Source of the DNA: an uncultured Oscillospiraceae bacterium
GTDB lineage: Bacteria > Bacillota > Clostridia > Oscillospirales > Oscillospiraceae
Direction of reading: 5' to 3'
DNA: 64,000 nucleotides
Assembly (NCBI GenBank): GCA_934597585.1
Contig: CAKTSA010000003.1
Location: 45,832 to 109,831, forward strand
Below the pieces are notes generated by a model, which saw nothing but the letters and a program-made list of their open reading frames with translations, searched no databases and was not told where the DNA came from. The first letter of the stretch is position 1. Each line of letters starts with the position of its first letter. Shown piece by piece: positions 44,603 to 52,419 of this stretch. The position numbers and the translations under genes are program-made.

Positions 44603-45505
44603 TTACAAAAACGACCGGGCACCGTCGATGGCGTGGATCTCGGTGCGGATATCCTCCAGCAGCAGCTGGGCCGCGGGGCTGAGCGGCTCGCCCCGGCGGG
44701 TCATCAGGTAGGATACCCGCTCCGGCGGCGGGTCGGTCAGGCGGCAGATGCGGGCCCGGCCCTCCTTCTCCAGCGCCCGGGCTGCCGCCACCGGGACGAT
44801 GGCCCACATCATCTCGCTGCCCAGGAAGGTGTTCACCGCCTGCATGGAGTCGGCGTACAGCAGGGGGGTGGCCGTCAGGCCGAACCAGTGGTCCCGCCAG
44901 TCCTGCACCGCCTTGCGCCAGGACACCACGATCTCGTTGTGGGGGTCCAGCTCCTTGGGGGAGACCACGTCGCCATAGGGGCTGTCCGGCGAACAGGCCA
45001 CCACCGTCTCCTCGCTGCACAGGGGGGTGATGTCCAGCTGGGGGTGATAGAAGCTGTCGCCGTCCATCAGGGCCATCTCCAGCTCGCCGCGGGCCACGGG
45101 CTGGGCCCCGTCATAGCCGGTGCCCGGCAGGGTCTGCACCCACAGGGATACCGGCAGCTTCCGGCGCAGGAAGCGGCGATAGGCCGCCGGCAGGATGTAC
45201 TGGTTGGTGGAGAACACCGCGCCGATGCGCAGGTATTCCCGGGTGGCGGCCTCCGCCACGCCCTTGGTCTCGTCCAGCAGCGTCTGCCAGCGGTAGGCCA
45301 GGGGCAGGAACCGCTGGCCCGCCTCGGTCAGCTCGATGTGGCGGATGCCCTTGCCCCGGTGGAACAGCTGGGCGCCCACCTCCGCCTCCAGCGCCTGGAT
45401 GCGGTTGGTCAGCGTGGGCTGGGTGATAAACAGCGCCTCGGCGGCGGCTGTCAGGGTGCCGTGCTCCAGCACCGCCCAGAAGGTCTCCATATCCGTATTG
45501 TTCAT
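44603..45505 (-). CDS. LysR-family transcriptional regulator
   Basis: A 300-residue LysR protein. The N-terminal winged helix has METFWAVLEHGTLTAAAEAL and FITQPTLTNRIQALEAEVGA; the remainder is a periplasmic-binding-like effector domain (about 90-295). LysR proteins usually control a divergent gene, yet upstream lies only a candidate small RNA. The target and effector are unknown. The start at 45505 has GAGGGGAGG in front; an earlier ATG runs straight into a stop. Confidence 0.9.
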   Translation of the reverse strand: MNNTDMETFWAVLEHGTLTAAAEALFITQPTLTNRIQALEAEVGAQLFHRGKGIRHIELTEAGQRFLPLAYRWQTLLDETKGVAEAATREYLRIGAVFSTNQYILPAAYRRFLRRKLPVSLWVQTLPGTGYDGAQPVARGELEMALMDGDSFYHPQLDITPLCSEETVVACSPDSPYGDVVSPKELDPHNEIVVSWRKAVQDWRDHWFGLTATPLLYADSMQAVNTFLGSEMMWAIVPVAAARALEKEGRARICRLTDPPPERVSYLMTRRGEPLSPAAQLLLEDIRTEIHAIDGARSFL

Positions 45506-45563
45506 CCCATGGCCTCCCCTCAAAATATAAATTCCACTTATATTATATGGGGTTTTTATCCGT

Positions 45564-45752
45564 TTTACAAGAGAAAAAAACTGTGATACAGTATCACCAC
45601 AACAGATGAGGGACACAGTTCCCCCCGTTGAATGCAAGGCCGCCATCCTTGCACTGAATTTACTTTCTACTTTTTTCTTTCTTATTTTCTCTCTTTGTTC
45701 CTGCATCCCTGTAAAGAAGAAACCGGACGTAAGTCCGGTTTTTTCTTTTGTT
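45564..45752 (+). ncRNA. Candidate small RNA divergent from lysR
   Basis: Promoter TTTACA-17 bp-TACAGT at 45564-45592 points away from lysR, and 130 bp later a terminator (AACCGGAC/GTCCGGTT, T run) ends at about 45752. Between them there is no frame with a ribosome binding site; TGCAAGGCCGCCATCCTTGCA forms an internal hairpin. It could be a LysR-controlled sRNA or only an orphan transcript. Confidence 0.4.
45718..45752 (+). terminator. Terminator of the candidate small RNA
   Basis: AAACCGGAC and GTCCGGTTT with a GTAA-like loop, then TTTCTTTT. Confidence 0.8.
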
Positions 45753-45758
45753 GGGGCA

Positions 45759-46336
45759 TTTCGCGCCCCGGCGCGAGGGGAGTTTCGCCCTCCGGGGCGA
45801 GGTACTTTTGGCTGTTGTCCCAAAAGTACCCAAAAGGACAACTTAAACCTGCGGTTTAAGAATCCGCCCACGCTGTTTTGCGTTGTAAATTTGTGACCTA
45901 TTACCACGCGTTCGCGGGGGATATATGATTTCGTATCGTATGACGCATCGTCTGTCCGTTTTGCGCCGCTGCCGCTGATACAACGCAACGGTAGGGGATG
46001 GATCGCTGTACGGCGGGGCGTCGAGGACGCCGCCCCCTACGAACAGGTACGGCAGAATTCCGTAGGGGCCGGCGTCCTCGACGGCCCGCACGATAGATGC
46101 AAAGACTTTTTCCCTGCACCGCATCAGCGGCAGCGGCGCAGAAGCAGAGACGATCCTTTTACGAAACGAAAAAGACAATTTCACGTGAACGTGTGGTATC
46201 ATCCAACATTTTTACACACGGTATAGCGCGCAAGGAGGTGCAGGAACCTTGGTTCCTGCCGGCTCTTTTACCCACTTTTCCAGCTGCTGGGAAAAGTGGG
46301 TCGCCGAAGGCCGCCCTCGCCCCGGAGGGCGAAACC
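45759..46336. repeat. LCP composite palindromic repeat, copy 12 (REP pair)
   Basis: Between the sRNA candidate and the XRE pair. Opens with two outer hairpins (CGCGCCCCGGCGCG, GCCCTCCGGGGC) and closes with a CCGAAGGCCG hairpin plus GCCCCGGAGGGC. Orientation B then A. The central REP-like pair has GGCGTCGAGGACGCC stems, unlike copies 8, 10 and 11. The right third hairpin is the AGGAACCTTGGTTCCT variant. Confidence 0.84.
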
Positions 46337-46337
46337 C

Positions 46338-46553
46338 TCAACCTCTCGGCCATGCGCTGTCCCTGGGCAGGTCCAGGACGTAGTCGGCGCTGACGTGGTA
46401 GTGCTGGCAGAACTTCACCAGATAGGCGATGGGCGGCGTGTTCTGGCCCGTCTCGTAGCGGGCGATCTGCACCTGGTGGTAGCCGATGGCCGCCGCCAAT
46501 TCCCGCTGGCTCTCGTCGTGGTCAATCCGAATGTCGATCATCCGCTGTATCAT
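46338..46553 (-). CDS. Small XRE-family regulator
   Basis: A 71-residue single-domain helix-turn-helix protein (DHDESQRELAAAIGYHQVQI, ARYETGQNTPPIAYLVKFC, YHVSADYVLDLP). It begins 42 bp after the next XRE gene and is likely co-transcribed with it. Confidence 0.87.
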   Translation of the reverse strand: MIQRMIDIRIDHDESQRELAAAIGYHQVQIARYETGQNTPPIAYLVKFCQHYHVSADYVLDLPRDSAWPRG

Positions 46554-46595
46554 GCGATAAGCCCCCTCAAAATGAAAATCTCCTTTGGAGAGATA

Positions 46596-46811
46596 CTATT
46601 CATTCATTTCCGGTTTGGCGGTGCGGCCCAGCAGGTAGTCTACGCTGACATGGTAAAAGTCCGCCAGCTTTACCAGGTGCTCCGCCGTCAGGGCGATGAC
46701 GCCGGTTTCGTATTGGGAATAGGTATTCTGCGAAACATTCAGCAGTTCCGCCAATTGCCGCTGCTTCAGATCGTTGTCCTCCCGCAGGGCGCGGATGTTG
46801 GGATAAAGCAC
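46596..46811 (-). CDS. Small XRE-family regulator
   Basis: A 71-residue helix-turn-helix protein (DLKQRQLAELLNVSQNTYSQ, YETGVIALTAEHLVKLADFY, VSVDYLLGR). I prefer the GTG at 46811, 8 bp after GAGG, to the GTG at 46820. It is divergent from the small gene at 46904, with the palindrome TATCTGTAATACAGATA between them. Confidence 0.87.
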   Translation of the reverse strand: MLYPNIRALREDNDLKQRQLAELLNVSQNTYSQYETGVIALTAEHLVKLADFYHVSVDYLLGRTAKPEMNE

Positions 46812-46854
46812 GGATATCACCTCGGGTGTATTATGCTTTATCTCTCTTGCAGAT

Positions 46855-46886
46855 ATTTACTTTTATCTGTAATACAGATATACTAT
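46855..46886 (+). promoter_or_regulatory. Promoter with operator-like palindrome
   Basis: TTTACT-17 bp-TATACT on the plus strand encloses TATCTGTAATACAGATA. The layout matches that at 18752-18805. Confidence 0.65.
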
Positions 46887-46903
46887 AGCGGGAGGTGACA
46901 ATC

Positions 46904-47074
46904 ATGGCGGATTACCGCAAAATGTATCTGCGATTGGCGGACGAGGTGGCGCGGGCGCTGGATGTGCTGGCGTCACGCCGGGACGGGGAGCAGCAGGTAT
47001 TCCTGACCAGAGCCATGCTGACCGTGGCCCTGCAGGACTGTGAGGATATCTATGTGGAGACGGAAGAAGAATAA
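46904..47074 (+). CDS. Small protein, possible ribbon-helix-helix-like, unknown function
   Basis: A 56-residue frame behind GGGAGGTGA: MADYRKMYLRLADEVARALD, then VLASRRDGEQ and LTRAMLTVALQDCEDIY, ending in VETEEE. The alternation LRLADEV...ALDVLA resembles the dimerising helices of small DNA-binding or antitoxin proteins, but no family is certain. It is divergent from two XRE genes. Confidence 0.65.
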   Translation: MADYRKMYLRLADEVARALDVLASRRDGEQQVFLTRAMLTVALQDCEDIYVETEEE

Positions 47075-47079
47075 AAACC

Positions 47080-47268
47080 CGCCATTGCGAGGAGGGTATG
47101 AGCCCGGCGTGGCAATCCGTTCTCGGCCCCCTCTGAGAGGGGGCTGCCGAGCGGGGCGAGACTGGGGGAGAGAATAAAAGACTTCAATTCTCTCCCTCCG
47201 GCGCTTCGCGCCACCTCAGCTGTGCACGCCCCAGTGTGCGCACTGGGGTGCCTCACAGAGGGAGGCTT
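47080..47268. repeat. CATTGCGAG-type and GGGAGG-type repeats with nested hairpin
   Basis: CGCCATTGCGAGG...GTGGCAATCCG, then CCCCCTCTGAGAGGGGGC to GAGGGAGGC, as at 24180-24380. The same AGCTGTGCA-led hairpin is inserted at 47218-47254. No gene is present. Confidence 0.7.
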
Positions 47269-47422
47269 TGAAATCGCAATGACATCTCTTTCAACAGCGT
47301 GAAGCGAACCGCGAAGGTTCGCTTTTACTTATGTCTCCTACGAAAAACAGCTGCTTTTCTTTTGTCTCCTCTTGTGCTATACTGCTATTTGTAAGATTAT
47401 GCGCAAAAGGGAGGTCGTCTCC

Positions 47423-48790
47423 ATGTCGGATACCATTGCGGCCATTGCCACGGCGCTGACGCCCAGTGCCATTGGCATTCTGCGGCTCAGCGGGCCGGGT
47501 ACGAAGGATGTGCTGGACGGGGTGTTCTTTCCCCGGAACGGCAGGCCCATGTCCCAGCAGACGCCCCGCACCATGGTGCTGGGACGGGTGCTGGACGGGG
47601 AGGGGCGGGTGCTGGACAGCGCCCTGTGCGTGCTGTTCCCCGGCCCCGACAGCTACACCGGCGAGGACTGCGCCGAGATCCACTGCCACGGCTCGCCCAT
47701 CGTGCTGACGGAGGGGCTGAAGCTGCTGCTGCGCCGCGGGGCGCGGCAGGCAAAGGGCGGCGAGTTCACCCAGCGGGCCTTTCTCAACGGCCGGATGGAT
47801 CTGATGCAGGCGGAGGCCGTGGTGGACGTGATCGACGCGGAGACGGCCCAGGCGGCCCGCAACGCCGCCGGACAGCTGGAGGGCGTGCTGAGCCGCAGCG
47901 TCCAGGGGGTGTACGACACGCTGATGGACGTGGTCAGCCGGTTTTACGCCATTGTGGACTACCCCGACGAGGACATCGAGGACGTGCAGCGTGAGCACCT
48001 GCTGGAGGCCCTGGCCCGGAGCGAGCGGGCGCTGGACGGCCTGCTGGCCACCTATTCCCGGGGCCGGGTGGTGAAAAACGGCGTGCCCACGGTGCTGCTG
48101 GGAAAGCCCAACGTGGGCAAATCGTCCCTGCTGAACGCCCTGGTGGGCTATGACCGGGCCATCGTCACCGACGTGGCGGGCACCACCCGGGACACGGTGG
48201 AGGAATCGCTGCTGCTGGGCCACGTGCTGCTGCGGCTCACCGACACGGCGGGCATCCGGGAGACGGAGGACGCCGTGGAGCGCCTGGGCGTGGACCGCAG
48301 CCGGAGGGCGGCGGCGGGGGCCTCGCTGGCGCTGCTGCTGCTGGACGGCTCTCAGCCGCTGGATCAGCAGGACGAGGCGGCCATGGCCGTGGCGGAGCAG
48401 GCGCCCCACCGGCTGGTGGCGGTCAACAAGAGCGACCTGCCCTGCGTGCTGGACAGGGCGGCGCTGGAGAAGCGGTTCGGCAGCGTGCTGGCCGTGTCCG
48501 CCAAAACCGGCGAGGGCATGGCGGCACTGTGCCAGGCCATCGGGGCGCTGTACCCCGCCGGGGGCGAGCCCCAGGGCCAGCTGCTGACCAACGCCCGCCA
48601 GGCCGACGCGGTGGAGCGGGCGCTGGGCTGCGTCCGCAACGCCCTGTCCTCCCTGCGGATCGGCATGACGCCGGACGTGGTGCTGACGGATGCCGAGGGC
48701 GCGCTGGAGGCCCTAGGCGAATTGAACGGAAAACACATCCGGGAGGATCTGGTGGACACCATCTTCTCCCGGTTCTGCGTGGGAAAGTGA
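47423..48790 (+). CDS. mnmE: tRNA modification GTPase MnmE
   Basis: Forms, with MnmG, the 5-carboxymethylaminomethyl group on U34 of certain tRNAs. The product has 455 residues. The N-terminal domain has DTIAAIATAL and GEDCAEIHCHGSP; the GTPase has G1 GKPNVGKSSLLN, G3 DTAGIRET and G4 NKSD; the C terminus is FCVGK. mnmG is not in the window. AGGGAGG precedes the ATG. Confidence 0.97.
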   Translation: MSDTIAAIATALTPSAIGILRLSGPGTKDVLDGVFFPRNGRPMSQQTPRTMVLGRVLDGEGRVLDSALCVLFPGPDSYTGEDCAEIHCHGSPIVLTEGLKLLLRRGARQAKGGEFTQRAFLNGRMDLMQAEAVVDVIDAETAQAARNAAGQLEGVLSRSVQGVYDTLMDVVSRFYAIVDYPDEDIEDVQREHLLEALARSERALDGLLATYSRGRVVKNGVPTVLLGKPNVGKSSLLNALVGYDRAIVTDVAGTTRDTVEESLLLGHVLLRLTDTAGIRETEDAVERLGVDRSRRAAAGASLALLLLDGSQPLDQQDEAAMAVAEQAPHRLVAVNKSDLPCVLDRAALEKRFGSVLAVSAKTGEGMAALCQAIGALYPAGGEPQGQLLTNARQADAVERALGCVRNALSSLRIGMTPDVVLTDAEGALEALGELNGKHIREDLVDTIFSRFCVGK

Positions 48791-48797
48791 GGAGACT

Positions 48798-49751
48798 ATG
48801 GACTGGCTGGAATTGAAGATCGACACCGCCCCCGCCGGCATCGACCCGGTGACGGAGATGCTGACCGAGCAGGGCGTCACCGGCGTGATCATCGACGATC
48901 AGCGGGACTTTCAGGACTTTATGGCCCACAATCAGGCCTACTGGGACTATGTGGACGAGGCGCTGGTGAAGGAGAAGGAGGACCTTTGCCGGGTGACGTT
49001 CTATGTGGAGAACTCCCCGGCGGGGTACGGCACCATCGCCGCGGTGCGGATGGCCATGCAGGCCATGAAGCAGAAGCACCCGGAGTATGCGCCGCTGCTG
49101 CTGACCATGGAGAACGTGAAGGACGAGGACTGGGAGAACAACTGGAAGCAGTTCTATAAGCCCATGGAGATCGGGGAGCGGCTGCTGGTGATCCCCGCCT
49201 GGGAGCAGGCGGAGAGCCTGGATCGGGTGACGCTGACGCTGAACCCGGGGCTGACCTTCGGCACCGGCAGCCACGCCACCACCCGGCTGTGCCTGACGGC
49301 GCTGGAGAGCCGCATTCACGGCGGCGAGCGGGTGCTGGACCTGGGCTGCGGCAGCGGCATCCTGTCCATCGCCGCGCTGCGGCTGGGGGCAAAAAGCGCC
49401 TTCGCCTGCGACATTGACGAGAAGTGCATCGACGTGGCCTATGAAAACGCCGCGCTGAACGGCATCGGCCGGGACCGGCTGACGGTGCGGCAGGGCGACG
49501 CCACAAAGGAGGGGCCGCTGCGCACCGCCATCGGCACCGGGTACGACGTGGTGGTGGCCAACATTGTGGCGGACGTGATCATCTCCCTGGCGCCCCAGGT
49601 GCGGCACTTCCTGAAGGAGGACGGCTGGTTCCTGACCTCCGGCATCATCGACGACCGGGCCGACGAGGTGGCCGCCGCCCTGACCGCCGCCGGGTGGAAC
49701 ATTGTGGAATCCTGCACCAGCGAGGGCTGGTACTGCTATATCTGCCGCTAA
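48798..49751 (+). CDS. prmA: Ribosomal protein L11 methyltransferase
   Basis: SAM-dependent trimethylation of L11. The product has 317 residues; motif I is LDLGCGSGILSIAALRLGA, and the substrate loop is NIVADVIISL. The N-terminal substrate-binding domain (about 1-130) begins MDWLELKIDTAPAGIDPVTE. It follows mnmE by 8 bp. Confidence 0.95.
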   Translation: MDWLELKIDTAPAGIDPVTEMLTEQGVTGVIIDDQRDFQDFMAHNQAYWDYVDEALVKEKEDLCRVTFYVENSPAGYGTIAAVRMAMQAMKQKHPEYAPLLLTMENVKDEDWENNWKQFYKPMEIGERLLVIPAWEQAESLDRVTLTLNPGLTFGTGSHATTRLCLTALESRIHGGERVLDLGCGSGILSIAALRLGAKSAFACDIDEKCIDVAYENAALNGIGRDRLTVRQGDATKEGPLRTAIGTGYDVVVANIVADVIISLAPQVRHFLKEDGWFLTSGIIDDRADEVAAALTAAGWNIVESCTSEGWYCYICR

Positions 49752-49784
49752 CGGCGGCGTGAGTGACGAGAGGAGGCTTTTCTC

Positions 49785-51167
49785 ATGAACCAATACGACG
49801 TGATCATCATCGGCGCGGGCCCCGGCGGTATTTTCTCCGCCTATGAGCTGGTGCAGCGCAAGCCGGAGTGGAAGGTGGCCGTGCTGGAGGCGGGCAATCC
49901 GCTGGAAAAGCGCCGCTGCCCCATTGACGGCGTGAAGGTGAAGTCCTGCATCCACTGCAAGACCTGCGCCATCATGAACGGCTTCGGCGGCGCCGGCGCG
50001 TTCTCCGACGGCAAGTATAATCTCACCAACGCCTTCGGCGGCACGCTGTACGAGTATATCGGCAAGCAGCAGGCCATGGATCTGATGCGCTATGTGGACG
50101 ACATCAACATGGCAAACGGCGGCGCGGGCACCAGGCTGTACTCCACCGCCGACAGCGGCTTCAAGCGGCTGTGTTTGCAGAACAATCTGCACCTGCTGGA
50201 CGCCTCGGTGCGCCATCTGGGCACGGATATCAACTATAAGGTGCTGGAGAATCTCTACGCCCAGCTGAAGGACAAGGTGGAGTTCCACTTCCTGACGCCG
50301 GTGAAGGCCCTGACCATCACCGCAGACGGCCTGTACGAGGCCGAGACGGACAAGGGGGCCTTTGTGGGCCGCAAGTGCATCATCTCCGTGGGCCGCAGCG
50401 GCAGCAAGTGGATGGAGACGGTGTGCGAGGATCTGAACATCCCCACCAAGTCCAACCGGGTGGACATCGGCGTCCGGGTGGAGCTGCCCGCCGAGGTGTT
50501 CGCCCCCATCACCGACGAGCTGTACGAGAGCAAGATCGTCTATAAGACGGAGAAGTATCAGGACAAGGTCCGCACCTTCTGCATGAATCCCAAGGGCGCG
50601 GTGGTCAACGAGAACACCAACGGCATCGTCACCGTCAACGGCCACAGCTATGAGGACCCGGCCCTGCACACGGAGAACACCAACTTTGCCCTGCTGGTGT
50701 CCAAGCACTTTACCGAGCCCTTCCGGGACAGCAACGGCTACGGCGAGAGTATTGCACGGCTTTCCAACATGCTGGGCGGCGGCGTTATCGTCCAGCGGTT
50801 CGGCGACCTGATCCGGGGTCAGCGCAGCACGCCCAAGCGGATCGAGAAGGGCTTTATGACCCCCACTCTGGCGGCAACTCCCGGCGATTTGAGCCTGGTG
50901 ATGCCCAAGCGCATCCTGGACGGTATCATCGAGATGATCTATGCCCTGGACAAGATCGCCCCCGGCACCGCCAGCGACGACACGCTGCTGTACGGCGTGG
51001 AGGTGAAGTTCTACAACATGGAGGTGGCCCTGGATGAGCATCTGGAGACGCCCCACAAGGGTCTGTTCGTCATCGGCGACGGCAGCGGCGTCACCCACTC
51101 CCTGTCCCACGCCAGCGCCAGCGGCATCTTCGTGGCCCGCTATCTGGCGGAGAACGAAGCGGAATAA
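49785..51167 (+). CDS. FAD-dependent oxidoreductase (COG2509-like)
   Basis: A 460-residue flavoprotein. The dinucleotide fold is VIIIGAGPGGIFSAYEL, and FVIGDGSGVTHSLSHASASG near the C terminus completes the FAD site. A Cys group CPIDGVKVKSCIHCKTC (about 46-62) may bind a metal or act in redox. The reaction is unknown; the family is often annotated only as NAD(P)/FAD-dependent. It follows prmA by 33 bp and may share its transcript. Confidence 0.85.
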   Translation: MNQYDVIIIGAGPGGIFSAYELVQRKPEWKVAVLEAGNPLEKRRCPIDGVKVKSCIHCKTCAIMNGFGGAGAFSDGKYNLTNAFGGTLYEYIGKQQAMDLMRYVDDINMANGGAGTRLYSTADSGFKRLCLQNNLHLLDASVRHLGTDINYKVLENLYAQLKDKVEFHFLTPVKALTITADGLYEAETDKGAFVGRKCIISVGRSGSKWMETVCEDLNIPTKSNRVDIGVRVELPAEVFAPITDELYESKIVYKTEKYQDKVRTFCMNPKGAVVNENTNGIVTVNGHSYEDPALHTENTNFALLVSKHFTEPFRDSNGYGESIARLSNMLGGGVIVQRFGDLIRGQRSTPKRIEKGFMTPTLAATPGDLSLVMPKRILDGIIEMIYALDKIAPGTASDDTLLYGVEVKFYNMEVALDEHLETPHKGLFVIGDGSGVTHSLSHASASGIFVARYLAENEAE

Positions 51168-51171
51168 AAGC

Positions 51172-51202
51172 AAAAAAGAGAGCCGTGGGGCTCTCTTTTT
51201 TT
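51172..51202 (+). terminator. Terminator after the FAD oxidoreductase
   Basis: AAAAAAGAGAGCC and GGCTCTCTTTTTTT around GTGG. Confidence 0.9.
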
Positions 51203-51204
51203 GC

Positions 51205-51268
51205 AGTGAAGAGAGAAGAGTGAAAAGTGAAAAACTGAGGTATGCCGCTGTTGGCGGCATGATTAGAA
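51205..51268. repeat. AGTGAAAAG-type repeat, partial copy
   Basis: AGAGAAGAGTGAAAAGTGAA, ACTGAGG and the hairpin ATGCCGCTGTTGGCGGCAT match the element at 15461-15574. The following 60 bp hold a short GGGCGGAC/GTCCGCCC stem. Confidence 0.6.
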
Positions 51269-51327
51269 AAGCGGCGGGGTTCTTGCTATCATGTGTGGGG
51301 GCGGAGGACGCTGTCCGCCCACAAAAA

Positions 51328-51355
51328 AAGACCGCCCCGGCGGTCTTTTTTGTGT
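51328..51355 (-). terminator. Terminator of the XRE gene, possibly bidirectional
   Basis: AAAAAAGACCGCC pairs with GGCGGTCTTTTTT; its end touches the XRE stop at 51356. Confidence 0.8.
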
Positions 51356-51595
51356 TCATGGTTCCAGATTCTCCTCCCGGAACAGGGGGGAATCGAAAAA
51401 TTCCCGCAGGTCCATGGACAGGCCCTGGCACAGCTCGTGGAGCACCCGCAGCTTGACGGAGTCGTAGGCGCAGTTGACCACGTTGCCGATGGTGGATTTG
51501 GGTACGCCGCTTTTCAGGTATAATTGATACTGCGTCATGCCCTTTTCCGCCAACAGCTCCACCAACCGCCGGCTGACCGCGTCGTTCAGCTTCAT
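51356..51595 (-). CDS. Small XRE-family regulator
   Basis: A 79-residue helix-turn-helix protein (MKLNDAVSRRLVELLAEKGM, TQYQLYLKSGVPKSTIGNVV) with a C-terminal helix similar to phage-type XRE proteins. It is divergent from a plus-strand gene start at 51721. Confidence 0.87.
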   Translation of the reverse strand: MKLNDAVSRRLVELLAEKGMTQYQLYLKSGVPKSTIGNVVNCAYDSVKLRVLHELCQGLSMDLREFFDSPLFREENLEP

Positions 51596-51664
51596 GCTCC
51601 ATCACCGTCCCTGTCACTGTACGGTTATTATAGGGAGCTTTTCCAGAAATTTAGTCCATGTAGC

Positions 51665-51756
51665 TGTACTAATCCGCTGTTTTGTGTTATACTGAGAGGC
51701 ACAGAGGGAAAGGAGCGGCTATGAAGCAGGGCAGCGACAAGGACCCCGCCGCAGTA
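51665..51756 (+). pseudogene. Orphan gene start: promoter, ribosome binding site and about 12 codons
   Basis: TGTACT-17 bp-TATACT, then AAAGGAGC and ATG at 51721 reading MKQGSDKDPAAV. Soon after, the sequence meets the stop of the opposite-strand protease gene and continues as its antisense. The start signals look genuine, so an original small gene was probably truncated when the downstream block arrived. The layout matches the two intact XRE/small gene pairs. Confidence 0.5.
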
Positions 51757-52368
51757 TTACTTGCTCACAACGATATAGATGTTGTCGGAGAGCGGCGTGG
51801 CTGTGTGCCAGATTGCTTCAAATTCTGCGGTGGTCAGTTTTCGGTTATAGGGCGCATCGCCGCTGTCCGCGCTCTGGGCCAGGGAGTCCGCCAGATACAG
51901 GTATTGGTCGTCATATCCCACCACCACCAGATAATGGGTGTCGCCGGGGATGCTGACAAAGGCGATGACCGGCACGCCGGCGGCAAGGCGCTGCTTCAGG
52001 GTGGAGAGATTCCCGTGATACGCCTGGGCGGCGCAGCCGCGGGCCTGGAAAAAGGCCGCGATGCTGTTTGCCGGCACAAAGCCCAGCGTCCGCCGGATCT
52101 CCGGATAGACCGTCTCGCCGTCGGCTGGTTCACCGAGATGCCGCAGCACATAGGCCGCGGCATACGCCGCGCATTTGCCGTCGGTCTGAGGGGCGATGTA
52201 GTTGCCACGGGTCTCGCAGAAAAACGCCGGTGGCGGCGCGGCGGAGGCCCCGGTGTCCTTTGGCGGGTTTATCTCCATCATAAACGCCGCAGCCACCGCA
52301 GCCAGCAGAACGACCGCTATTGCGGCAACAGCGGCTCTGTACCGTTTTCTGTTTTTCAGGCGGATCAC
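51757..52368 (-). CDS. Membrane-anchored C39-like cysteine peptidase
   Basis: A predicted 203-residue protein: helix anchor at 11-31 (RAAVAAIAVVLLAAVAAAFM), then a papain-like C39_2 domain. The likely catalytic residues are Cys66 (DGKCAAYAAAYVLRHLG), His145 (GDTHYLVVVGYDD) and Asp161 (LYLADS). The start is uncertain: I take the GTG at 52368 (MIRLKNRKRYR), which has only a weak GGGG ahead, because the frame further upstream runs into a repeat. Role unknown; it may cleave peptides outside the membrane. Confidence 0.7.
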   Translation of the reverse strand: MIRLKNRKRYRAAVAAIAVVLLAAVAAAFMMEINPPKDTGASAAPPPAFFCETRGNYIAPQTDGKCAAYAAAYVLRHLGEPADGETVYPEIRRTLGFVPANSIAAFFQARGCAAQAYHGNLSTLKQRLAAGVPVIAFVSIPGDTHYLVVVGYDDQYLYLADSLAQSADSGDAPYNRKLTTAEFEAIWHTATPLSDNIYIVVSK

Positions 52369-52419
52369 CCCGAATCTGATTGGTTTGTATTTATATGGCC
52401 GCAGCGGGCGACAACAAGA

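Noticed and set aside
45606..45896. Small membrane protein frame after the candidate sRNA promoter
   Set aside because: It reads through the terminator into LCP copy 12 and has no ribosome binding site.
46180..46200. Further parS site (TTTCACGTGAACG)
   Set aside because: Only the left half matches; it is part of the conserved inner arm of LCP copy 12.
2130..46336. LCP repeats as insertion sequences
   Set aside because: No transposase frame or decayed transposase is visible in any copy, and clear target duplications were not found by eye.
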